In this document: piece by piece, positions 56,751-64,000 of the stretch
Layout of the letters: each line of letters opens with the position of its first letter
Numbering within the stretch: position 1 is the first letter of the stretch
DNA from: Methanolacinia petrolearia DSM 11571
GTDB taxonomy: Archaea > Halobacteriota > Methanomicrobia > Methanomicrobiales > Methanomicrobiaceae
Reading direction: 5' to 3'
Length of the DNA: 64,000 nt
Assembly: GCF_000147875.1 (NCBI RefSeq)
Contig: NC_014507.1
Location: 2,356,001-2,420,000, forward strand
Notes under the pieces: generated by a model
What the model saw: the letters and a program-made list of their open reading frames with translations, nothing else
Told to the model about the DNA's origin: nothing
Databases searched by the model: none
Made by a program: the position numbers and the translations under genes

Positions 56751-57620
56751 TCAGGCCTCCTTCTCACGAATCGGTTTTGCATCAAGCCACATGAACGCAT
56801 CACGCTTTGAGAGCTCGAAGTACTTGCGGTATGTGTACACCCATCCAATAACTGATATGATGAACGAGAGAATTGCTGAAAGGAAGCTCACGAATGCAAA
56901 GGATATGATAGATACGGTGATCATACTAAGGAACCCGCACTCTGCTGCAAGCATGAGTGTCCTGTCCTGTGACTCGTTAGGTCCGAGACATGCATTGAAT
57001 GCATGCTGAACACCTAATGCACCAAGCATAAATACGACAGCGATAACGCAGCCGCCGAGATATGACGAGGTGGTATCTAACATTACAACTCCAAAGAATG
57101 TGGTAGAACCTGACACCAGATCTGCGAACACGAATGTTCCTGTTGCCATTGCAGTAAGTCCCATGATTATGATCGCACCAACCATACAGAGTTCGGCGAG
57201 AGAAACCATGAGGACAGGAATGTTCATGTTGACGATCTTATCAGAGATGAAACCGATGATAATTCCAAGAATTGCGGCAATAATAACCGTTCCGATCGGG
57301 ATAATCAGTGGTGTGGATATGAATCCCATTGCGCTGAGCTTGCTTCCGAGAAGCATTGCAATAACTCCCGAACCGAGTGCGATCATACCTGCCGACGGAA
57401 CACCGGTACCAAGACCGTAACTGCAGAGATGCTTAATAGTATCCGTACCCCACCAGAGGGCAAGCACTGCTGCAAGTCCGCCGAAGAATGAGAACAAAGG
57501 CTGGGGCAGGTATGCGTTTACGTAGGTGAGATAAAGGCACACAATTGCTCCAATAAGTCCTATTGCAAGAACCTTGTTGTGGGGCATTCCGCCTTCAGAT
57601 GCTGTAATTGCTACTGTCAT
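56751..57620 (-). CDS. mtrC: Tetrahydromethanopterin S-methyltransferase subunit C
   Basis: 289 residues with six or more membrane segments. One of the three large membrane subunits (C, D, E) thought to form the sodium path. Its place between mtrD and mtrB, its size and family-like text such as YGLGTGVPSAGMIALGSG support the call. The N-terminus starts MTVAITASEGGMPHNKVLAIG. Confidence 0.95.
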   Translation of the reverse strand: MTVAITASEGGMPHNKVLAIGLIGAIVCLYLTYVNAYLPQPLFSFFGGLAAVLALWWGTDTIKHLCSYGLGTGVPSAGMIALGSGVIAMLLGSKLSAMGFISTPLIIPIGTVIIAAILGIIIGFISDKIVNMNIPVLMVSLAELCMVGAIIIMGLTAMATGTFVFADLVSGSTTFFGVVMLDTTSSYLGGCVIAVVFMLGALGVQHAFNACLGPNESQDRTLMLAAECGFLSMITVSIISFAFVSFLSAILSFIISVIGWVYTYRKYFELSKRDAFMWLDAKPIREKEA

Positions 57621-57631
57621 TTTTTAACACC

Positions 57632-58465
57632 TCACATTACCGCCATAATTATTGCCAGCAGTCCACAGATTGCCGAAGCCACTGCACATCCCATAATTGC
57701 ACGGGGGAATCTCTTGAACTTCGGGTCGTGCGGACCTTCGATTGTTCCCGTGATGTTGTATGCAGCGATAACCGCGTTGACAAGGAACATACCTACAGCA
57801 ATGATGCCTGCAATTCCTACTGCAATCGGAAGAACTGCTTCTGCAGATGCTCCCATAGATGCAGGAAGGAATTCCTCATAGACTCCGAGAAGCTCGACAT
57901 AGATCAGAGTCCCGCCGAGACCACCGAGACATCCTCCGATAACACCGCCTACGTAGGAGACGAACGGAAGACCGTGACCCTCGGTACCCTGTGACTTGTA
58001 GGCCTCGAACGTGTCGCCTGTAATCGGGTCCTTTGCGACCTTACCTGATGCCGCAGGTACACCCATACCCCAGACGTATACTACGTTGACCATAAGACAT
58101 GTGACTGCCATCATGAGTCCGCCGCCAATCGCTCCGCCGGCAAGTGCAACACCAAACCCGAGTTCGGCTGCCCATGCTCCTCCGAAGAGGCCTGCGAGAC
58201 CCGCACCGGCTGCAAGCATTGTAACACCGGTAGCAATACCAGGTGACTGACCCATAGCTGCAGGAGCTCCTCCGACCGGAACGAAGTGAACTCCGAATCC
58301 GATGAGAAGACCACCAACGATCACAAGTATAAGAGACGTAAATGCAAAGCCTGGTGAGATTACATACATTGCTGCAAGTGCTGCAATGAGTAAAATAATA
58401 CCAACAACGATGCCGACAGGGGTCATTCCCTCTCCGCCGCCGGATCCACCGCCAAGTGCAGACAT
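57632..58465 (-). CDS. mtrD: Tetrahydromethanopterin S-methyltransferase subunit D
   Basis: 277 residues with about seven membrane segments and glycine-rich loops (GGGSGGGEGMTP at the start, AAGAGLAGLFGGAWAAELGF). Membrane subunit of the Mtr complex, probably part of the sodium channel with C and E. The start directly follows the mtrE stop with no gap. Confidence 0.95.
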   Translation of the reverse strand: MSALGGGSGGGEGMTPVGIVVGIILLIAALAAMYVISPGFAFTSLILVIVGGLLIGFGVHFVPVGGAPAAMGQSPGIATGVTMLAAGAGLAGLFGGAWAAELGFGVALAGGAIGGGLMMAVTCLMVNVVYVWGMGVPAASGKVAKDPITGDTFEAYKSQGTEGHGLPFVSYVGGVIGGCLGGLGGTLIYVELLGVYEEFLPASMGASAEAVLPIAVGIAGIIAVGMFLVNAVIAAYNITGTIEGPHDPKFKRFPRAIMGCAVASAICGLLAIIMAVM

Positions 58466-59368
58466 TCAGGCCGCCTCCTCAGTCTTTTCCTCAGTATAAG
58501 GTCCGTATGTCTTGCGGGCCCATTTCTCAATGTACCTGTCGATTGCCATGAATACGAGAATCAGGACTATACCTGCGATAACTGCTCCCCAACCGCTTGC
58601 GAACTCTTCGAAGAAGATTGTACGCCACAGTTCGAGGAATACGATAAGTCCGAAACAGACACCGGATGCGGGGCCGCCGAGCTTGGATGTGAACCATCCA
58701 TTGTCGAGTGAACTGCGCTGTCCTGCCTCTGCGTAGCGGACAATGTTACCTGATGCCGAGATCGGTACACCTGCACCGAACTTCTGGGACTGGTACTGGC
58801 GCTCCTTGCCGTAGAACGGGTTACCTGTTGCAGAACCTGCTGCACCAAGAGCGATACCCCATACGAGACCCATGAGCGGGAGCGGGAAGGGGTGTCCGAG
58901 AGCGTTTACCATGAGGAAACACATCGTGACACATGTAAAAATAGCTACGAATGCATGTGCCATAGTCACGGTCGTAACCGACTTTATCACGTCGATATAG
59001 ACCGGCTGTTCAAATTTTGCCAGACTTGCTGTCCTTCCAAGGTATGCTGTTGTAGCATATACACCCTGGACAAATACGGCAATTGCCGATCCAAGGATAA
59101 TCGCAAGAACCGGATTATAGTTGATCGCCATGAGCGCCCATGCAAGACCTGCTCCAAGCGTAATCCAGAGTCCGTACGCGGGGGGTTCGCCGGATATAGC
59201 TTTACTGAATATACGGTGAATATAACCCATCTGCGGAGCCAGCTGAACCTGCGAGTTCGGGTCACCCTGTGAACCGATATCAGATTCAGTATCCTCCGCA
59301 GCTCCGGACACTGTCGCCAGAGCGCCTGCTATAGCACTTATACCGATGCCAAATAACAACTCTTCCAT
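58466..59368 (-). CDS. mtrE: Tetrahydromethanopterin S-methyltransferase subunit E
   Basis: 300 residues, the largest membrane subunit, with about six or seven membrane segments and a soluble basic stretch (RYIEKWARKTYG) near the end. First gene of the operon. The ATG at 59368 is preceded by AGGAGG (59377-59382) at ideal distance. Subunit E couples methyl transfer with sodium export in the complex, with an aspartate in a membrane segment as proposed in the family. Confidence 0.96.
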   Translation of the reverse strand: MEELLFGIGISAIAGALATVSGAAEDTESDIGSQGDPNSQVQLAPQMGYIHRIFSKAISGEPPAYGLWITLGAGLAWALMAINYNPVLAIILGSAIAVFVQGVYATTAYLGRTASLAKFEQPVYIDVIKSVTTVTMAHAFVAIFTCVTMCFLMVNALGHPFPLPLMGLVWGIALGAAGSATGNPFYGKERQYQSQKFGAGVPISASGNIVRYAEAGQRSSLDNGWFTSKLGGPASGVCFGLIVFLELWRTIFFEEFASGWGAVIAGIVLILVFMAIDRYIEKWARKTYGPYTEEKTEEAA

Positions 59369-59569
59369 TCAGGCATCCTCCTGTGTGCCGCACACACTAA
59401 AGTACATGCAACACGAAACCCTTTCTGGATTCAGAAATAAGTCGATTAGTAGTTTATTAAAGCTTTCGAAAGGCATCTGCCTTAAAAAAAGACGCTACGG
59501 CCATATCAGGAGATAAAACCGTCAATTGTCCGATTTTTTGGATCTAAGAAAAAAAATATTGTGTTGATC
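59369..59569 (-). promoter_or_regulatory. mcr-mtr intergenic region
   Basis: 201 bases between the mcrA stop and mtrE. On the minus strand a T8 run (59549-59556) lies 14 bases after mcrA and may end the mcr transcript. A TATA-like CTTTAATAAAC (about 59445-59456) could drive the mtr operon. The AGGAGG ribosome site of mtrE closes the gap. Partial readthrough from mcr to mtr is possible. Confidence 0.5.
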
Positions 59570-61276
59570 TTACCTTGCAGGTATAATCAGTGAGCGCTCT
59601 CCGGCGGGCATGAACTCGCGGATTGCACCTTTTGCGAACTCGCGGCGGGGTTCTGCGAAGTCGAAGGTCAGTGAGGGGTCTGCGAAACAGATCTTTACGA
59701 GCGGGTTGAAACAGAATGCATCTCCGCGTCCGTAGTGTGCACCACCGACGATAGCTGCGTATTCTCCCTGGTGACCGACGTTCATTGCGTAGTTCGGGTA
59801 GTTAGGTCCACGAAGTTCTCCAATCAGACCGCGGTCGGGCTCCATTGAGAGCGAGTTTGCTGAACCGCACTGGTCCTGAAGATCGTAGCCGAAGAATCCG
59901 AGACGTGACCATCCTTCCTTGTGCATGAGCATCGAAAGGTACCATCCGTTCAGACCGGCGTTGGAGTTTCCTGTACCGATCGAACATGTAAGACCACATG
60001 CTGCTGCCATTACACCCGCACGCTGTGAACCACCGAAGTGGTCTTCCATCATTGTCGGGTACTGCTCATACTGCTCCATTGCATTGAGGTTAACCTCTGT
60101 TGCAAGATCGTTGACGACCTCCTGTGTCGGCTTTATAAGCTTTGCGGGGTCAGGGTTTGTGTAATCTACGCTGTATTTGTCCTTAAGGTAGTCCATACCG
60201 TAGTATGTGAACTCATCAAGGATGTTATCGGTGTATGCTGCTGTTGCGTACTGTGTGAATCCGACACCACCGGACATGTATGATCCGAGCCAGATCTGGT
60301 CGAAGAGCATTGTTCCTGCACCGACTACCTCAAGGGATGCCCTTGCGGGGTCGTTGGGGTACTTGCGGTTACCCTGAATGATATCAGAGAAGAGACCGAA
60401 CTTGATTCCACCGGGTTCGTTAGGTCCACGGGCACGGCGTGCGGGCAGGTGGGTTGCCATCTGGATAACACCGGCGTGCTTTGCTGCGAATGAAAGGTCG
60501 GCTACTGCTGCCTCACCTGCACACATCCTGTATGCTGCGATGAAGGACATACCAATCTGCATTGCTGACCATCTTGAGGTTGTTCCACCGTCACAGGTCC
60601 TTGAGACGATTGTCGGGATGTGAATTGCCTGGTACATCGACTTTCCGACCTGCTTCTTGAGAACTTCTGCCTGCTCTGCGTTGAAGAGCTTGTCGACGTT
60701 GAGGAGGAACTGGGGCTCGATATCATCGGCCATCTCGTCGTCGCCTGTGAATACCTTTACGTAACAGTCATCGACGATTCCCGGGTGAGTCTCGACCATG
60801 TGTTCCTGAACCACAGCTCCACCGGGCATTGCGTGGTTGAGGATGTGGAGGTATTCGTTGATTGTCTCAGGTGTAACTTCCTTTCCGAGACGCTTCTGGA
60901 GTGTTGCGTGTGCAAGATCCATTCCTACGATAACGGTCCTGCGGATGTCGTCCCACATCTGCTGCATTGCAGCGTTGTTGACGAAGTGCAGGTCGTCACC
61001 CTCTACGAAGACGTCGGTCTGTGAAACCTGGTAGGTCATGAGCTGTCTCTGACCCATGGGCAGTCCGCCAAGGTGGCAGTGCTCGGGGTCGTACATGGAG
61101 ATTCCACGCTTCATCTCTACCTTCTTTGCCTCTGCCATGAACTCGCGCTTACGCGGAGACTGGCGGACACCGTCGAAGTTGTAGAATGTTGTCTTTACTG
61201 ACTCGGGGTCTTCTCCCTGGAACTTCTCCTTAAGTGCGTTGAGGAAGAGTTTCTGTGATCTCTCAATTTTTCCCAT
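59570..61276 (-). CDS. mcrA: Methyl-coenzyme M reductase subunit alpha
   Basis: Alpha subunit of the nickel F430 enzyme that releases methane. 568 residues. The F430 axial glutamine is Q157 (VVQEHMVE). Sites modified in known enzymes are present: H267 (KHAGV), R281 in the [10 protein letters not shown] region, Q418, G463 (thioglycine, [10 protein letters not shown]) and C470. Active-site tyrosine Y343 is in GFTQYATA. Relative to Methanothermobacter numbering from memory, an insertion of about eight residues lies between Y343 and Q418. Last gene of the operon. Confidence 0.99.
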   Translation of the reverse strand: MGKIERSQKLFLNALKEKFQGEDPESVKTTFYNFDGVRQSPRKREFMAEAKKVEMKRGISMYDPEHCHLGGLPMGQRQLMTYQVSQTDVFVEGDDLHFVNNAAMQQMWDDIRRTVIVGMDLAHATLQKRLGKEVTPETINEYLHILNHAMPGGAVVQEHMVETHPGIVDDCYVKVFTGDDEMADDIEPQFLLNVDKLFNAEQAEVLKKQVGKSMYQAIHIPTIVSRTCDGGTTSRWSAMQIGMSFIAAYRMCAGEAAVADLSFAAKHAGVIQMATHLPARRARGPNEPGGIKFGLFSDIIQGNRKYPNDPARASLEVVGAGTMLFDQIWLGSYMSGGVGFTQYATAAYTDNILDEFTYYGMDYLKDKYSVDYTNPDPAKLIKPTQEVVNDLATEVNLNAMEQYEQYPTMMEDHFGGSQRAGVMAAACGLTCSIGTGNSNAGLNGWYLSMLMHKEGWSRLGFFGYDLQDQCGSANSLSMEPDRGLIGELRGPNYPNYAMNVGHQGEYAAIVGGAHYGRGDAFCFNPLVKICFADPSLTFDFAEPRREFAKGAIREFMPAGERSLIIPAR

Positions 61277-61281
61277 TTATA

Positions 61282-62043
61282 TCACTCCTCTTTCGGCATG
61301 AAGCCGTATTTAGTCCTCAGCGAGTGAATGCGCTGGATGTATTCGACGTATTCTGCATCATCACGGTATGCAGTTCCTACGAGTGAGTGGAAGATTGTCG
61401 AGTGGTCCTTTACCCATGCATCGTCCATCGGCTTTCCGACTTCTACTGCACGGTCCAGGGGCTCTCCGATCTGATCCTTCTGGTATTTTACAACACCGTC
61501 TTCGAGGATACAGCGCTGGAGCATATCGAACATCATTCCATCCTCTGCAAGACGGAGCGAGTGTCCGTGCACGGTTGCACCACGGCAACTGACGAGTGCT
61601 GGCTCGAACATCTCTGTCTCGATGAGCCACTTTGCATACTGCTCAAGGTCACGCTCACGGCATTCTACAATCTGACGTCCGGAGAGTGTACCGGGGTCGA
61701 TTCCACGGAAGCGGTAGCATTCTGTGTATGTACGCTGGTACGGCTGTGAAGGTGCGTTGAACATCGAATCTGCGAACTGGATGTAACGGACGCGGTCTCC
61801 TGCCTTTGCTCCCTCTGTGGGCTCTACAATCTTTCTGATTGGACAGTCGGGTTCCTGCTGCTCTGCAAGCGGCGGGTGTGCCGTCGGGTATGCAGAACCT
61901 GGTGCACGGTGACCGAGAATAAGAACGACGTCCTCATCGGTTACGTCACGGACCTTGTCTAACTGGACTGCAGGGTTCATCTGTTTGCGCCTGTTTGCGG
62001 CAACATTTGATGTACCTGGTCCATACTGTGGTGTGTATGCCAT
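61282..62043 (-). CDS. mcrG: Methyl-coenzyme M reductase subunit gamma
   Basis: 253 residues. The start at 62043 (MAYTPQYGPG) is chosen because the GAGGTGA site lies 8 bases before it; the ATG at 62049 would be too close. The third subunit of the (alpha beta gamma)2 enzyme; it contributes coenzyme M contacts (RGATVHGHSLRL). It follows mcrC by 17 bases and precedes mcrA by 5. Confidence 0.98.
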   Translation of the reverse strand: MAYTPQYGPGTSNVAANRRKQMNPAVQLDKVRDVTDEDVVLILGHRAPGSAYPTAHPPLAEQQEPDCPIRKIVEPTEGAKAGDRVRYIQFADSMFNAPSQPYQRTYTECYRFRGIDPGTLSGRQIVECRERDLEQYAKWLIETEMFEPALVSCRGATVHGHSLRLAEDGMMFDMLQRCILEDGVVKYQKDQIGEPLDRAVEVGKPMDDAWVKDHSTIFHSLVGTAYRDDAEYVEYIQRIHSLRTKYGFMPKEE

Positions 62044-62060
62044 TTTCATTTCACCTCAAA

Positions 62061-62681
62061 TTATTCTTTAATCGTTTTCATAACAGCTGAAATCACTTCT
62101 GCCAGATTTTCTCTTGTTGGTGTCTGGCCACGGGTAACCCCGCTGACAATCGCAACAACTTTTCCCTTAGTGCGAATATTTTTCTCGTCAGGCATGACGT
62201 ATGCCGTCTTTACTCCGACCTTTGCAAGATCTTCGTAGTCTACAGGCGCCTGGGAAACAAGAATCGCGTTGATTTCACAATGCTGAAGGATAAAGCGAAC
62301 CTTCTCAACAACATGGGATCTTACGTTCCCGTGATGAAGTATCGCAACCTTGTGCTGTTCAATCTGCGAGATCTCTTTTGCATTGAGACCGAAATAGGCC
62401 CCAAGAACCGAACCTGCGATTCCGGGAGCATCCGAAGGCACACCGCTTCCCGCATTGAGGACAAGCGTGCTTACGGAAAACTCAACTCCTTCTCTCCTGA
62501 GACCTGATGTGATATCGCATACAGGTTTAGTTACATGCCTCCTGCCGGGAGACATACCGACTACTATTATATCAGGATAACGGCACTCCGAAATAGTGCC
62601 TCTCTGGGCAAGGCCTCCGCCCTTTCCCATACCCATACTTTCGCGGCAGTCTACAACCTGTGTGACCCGGCCAATCGGCAT
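62061..62681 (-). CDS. mcrC: Methyl-coenzyme M reductase operon protein C
   Basis: 206 residues. Known as part of the ATP-dependent activating complex that reduces F430 to the active Ni(I) state. Recognisable parts are MGMGKGGGLAQRG and VVGMSPGRRHVTKP. It starts 2 bases after mcrD. Confidence 0.95.
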   Translation of the reverse strand: MPIGRVTQVVDCRESMGMGKGGGLAQRGTISECRYPDIIVVGMSPGRRHVTKPVCDITSGLRREGVEFSVSTLVLNAGSGVPSDAPGIAGSVLGAYFGLNAKEISQIEQHKVAILHHGNVRSHVVEKVRFILQHCEINAILVSQAPVDYEDLAKVGVKTAYVMPDEKNIRTKGKVVAIVSGVTRGQTPTRENLAEVISAVMKTIKE

Positions 62682-62683
62682 AT

Positions 62684-63163
62684 TTATTTCAAACCCTGTA
62701 TGATAACCGGACCCTCCTTCTTACGCGGATCGACCAATCCCAAAATCATCTCGTCCGCATTAGGCCCGTATTTTGCATAATCACTCGTAGTAGGCTCTGT
62801 CTTCATGAACTTTCCTTCCATTACCTGGCAGGAAAATTTGCCTTCAAAGAATTCTGATGTGACCTTTCGGATCTCATCAATAACGGATCTTTCTTCAACC
62901 TCGAGTATGATAACCCCGACCTGAACTCTAAGCTCCGTCTCTGTATCCCCTATTTGTATAACTCTCCTGTTTGAATTGGGATTGGGTTTACCTCTTGCAG
63001 GACCATAAGGTACGGTTTTGGGAAGAGAAGGTCCGTTTATTACGAACCTCCTGATCCCTTTCACCCTGACAATAAGGTTAAGGAATTTCTCAGCTGTTTC
63101 CGGAGAGAGCATCCTTATAGGGACTATTTTGCACTGGGGATAGTGTTTCTGGCTTTCTGTCAT
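62684..63163 (-). CDS. mcrD: Methyl-coenzyme M reductase operon protein D
   Basis: 159 residues. Binds Mcr and is thought to help assembly or activation. Family signatures include RFVINGPSLPKTVPYGPARG and VQVGVIILEVE. The gene starts 23 bases after mcrB, the usual order mcrB-D-C-G-A. Confidence 0.95.
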   Translation of the reverse strand: MTESQKHYPQCKIVPIRMLSPETAEKFLNLIVRVKGIRRFVINGPSLPKTVPYGPARGKPNPNSNRRVIQIGDTETELRVQVGVIILEVEERSVIDEIRKVTSEFFEGKFSCQVMEGKFMKTEPTTSDYAKYGPNADEMILGLVDPRKKEGPVIIQGLK

Positions 63164-63186
63164 TCCAATCTGTCAATCTGGTTTAT

Positions 63187-64000
63187 TCAGACTCCGTTTG
63201 CGATCTGCTGGATCGGCTTGTTGAACTCTGGGATCTGACCGTAGGTCTGGCCCATAACTGCCGATGTTCCCTCAGGGGTGAACATCTGTGTACCTGCATC
63301 AAGTGCACATGCAGCAACTACACACGGAATTGCACAGCCGTTTGCGTGGCGTGTAACTACGTGGTTTCCGTTGAAGATACCGGGACCGCCGCCACCATAG
63401 ATCGAGTGGCTGAAGAACGAGAAACCGACAGCTGTTCCCATTACACGACCGAAGTCGGTCGACGGGAGACCGGTCTCGTGCTCAAGAAGGTCGTTGAAGT
63501 AGAGCAGTGTTGATGAAACTGCCTGTGCGAAACGTCCTGCACCACAGTTGACCATTGTTGCGGCCATTGTTCCTGCTGCTGCATATGCGTTCCACATCAT
63601 CGGGTCCTTCGTGTCGTAGAACTGGAAGTATCCGCCCTTCTTTCCGGGGACGATTACCTTGTCCTCGATTGCCTTCTCGACAAGTGACTGAACTACTGTT
63701 CCGACTGTACCGGTCTTACCGTTCTCCTTAACAAGGTCATAGACCATGTTGTTTGCGTTAAGACCCTGATATGCGTACTGGAGAAGCATGTGGCGCTCGA
63801 ACGGGCCGATTGCACCGCCCATCTCGAACTCTCCGGCTGTCTCGAGTGTGGCTGCAAGAGCTGCACCCTGCATTGCATTCCTGCCGGTCATCATAACGAA
63901 GTGGTTGACACCGATGTTACGAAGAGCATATCCGAGACCCTCATTGTTCTGTGGGTTGCTCAGGACTGATGTTACAAGTGCTCCTTCGGGGTCCATCGTG
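63187..64000 (-). CDS. mcrB: Methyl-coenzyme M reductase subunit beta, partial
   Basis: The C-terminal about 270 residues; the first about 165 lie beyond the right edge. The frame is open to 64000, and the ATG at 63996 is internal. It contains the coenzyme B site, [16 protein letters not shown], with the tyrosine that faces the active site and a histidine (near the end of the loop) that binds the CoB phosphate. First gene of the operon, whose promoter is outside the window. Confidence 0.98.
   Translation of the reverse strand, partial: TMDPEGALVTSVLSNPQNNEGLGYALRNIGVNHFVMMTGRNAMQGAALAATLETAGEFEMGGAIGPFERHMLLQYAYQGLNANNMVYDLVKENGKTGTVGTVVQSLVEKAIEDKVIVPGKKGGYFQFYDTKDPMMWNAYAAAGTMAATMVNCGAGRFAQAVSSTLLYFNDLLEHETGLPSTDFGRVMGTAVGFSFFSHSIYGGGGPGIFNGNHVVTRHANGCAIPCVVAACALDAGTQMFTPEGTSAVMGQTYGQIPEFNKPIQQIANGV

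Overview
The window is a stretch of a methanogenic archaeon's chromosome, most likely order Methanomicrobiales (a Methanoplanus/Methanolacinia-like genus; the genus is a guess). The evidence is an archaeal 16S rRNA gene, a methyl-coenzyme M reductase operon (mcrBDCGA), a complete methyl-H4MPT:coenzyme M methyltransferase operon (mtrEDCBAFGH order), a methanofuran biosynthesis gene (mfnB), archaeal topoisomerase VI, archaeal lipid synthesis, and TATA-type promoters, many of them apparently leaderless. There is no CRISPR array, transposase or prophage.

Layout. 1-1053: 5' two thirds of a 16S rRNA gene on the minus strand, preceded by a 474-base leader with two TATA boxes. 1.5-6.3 kb (minus): hisE, archaeal nusA, a metallo-beta-lactamase-fold protein, an Hsp20-like protein with its ArsR-like regulator, guaB and mfnB. 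6.4-7.7 kb (plus): a HisA-related protein and tmk, facing valS (minus). 10.5-19.4 kb: mixed housekeeping and unknown genes, including a DUF92 membrane protein, a COG1751 protein, a YchF-like GTPase, a small sirohaem/ferredoxin sulfite-reductase-like protein, nadM and larB. 19.5-23.6 kb (plus): hisS-top6B-top6A. 23.6-26.8 kb: an AT-rich pair (GT4 glycosyltransferase and ABC exporter) that looks foreign. 26.9-30.4 kb: three overlapping genes for a nitrogenase-like system (NifH-like, NifD-like, NifK-like) converging on a NifX-like/zinc-ribbon gene. 30.5-37 kb (minus): archaetidylinositol-phosphate synthase, a nucleotide kinase, hisC, argD, GMP synthetase subunit B, pyrG and a thioesterase. 37-47.5 kb: a DJ-1-like protein, GT2, a YhaM-like nuclease, hisD, an ABC-class ATPase, two tandem mini membrane proteins, a second MBL-fold protein, DNA ligase and the convergent repair gene nreA. 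47.5-53.5 kb: a glycosyltransferase operon, a broken PAS sensor gene, tRNA-Val and an MFS exporter. 53.7-64 kb (minus): the mtr operon directly downstream of the mcr operon, whose mcrB runs off the right edge.

The last 10 kb encode the final two steps of methanogenesis: Mtr transfers the methyl group from H4MPT to coenzyme M and pumps sodium, and Mcr releases methane. The mtrG position holds a fusion of a second, nearly identical MtrA corrinoid domain to MtrG. The most open biology is the nitrogenase-like H/D/K cluster with its NifX-like neighbour, which does not match CfbD and whose substrate is unknown.
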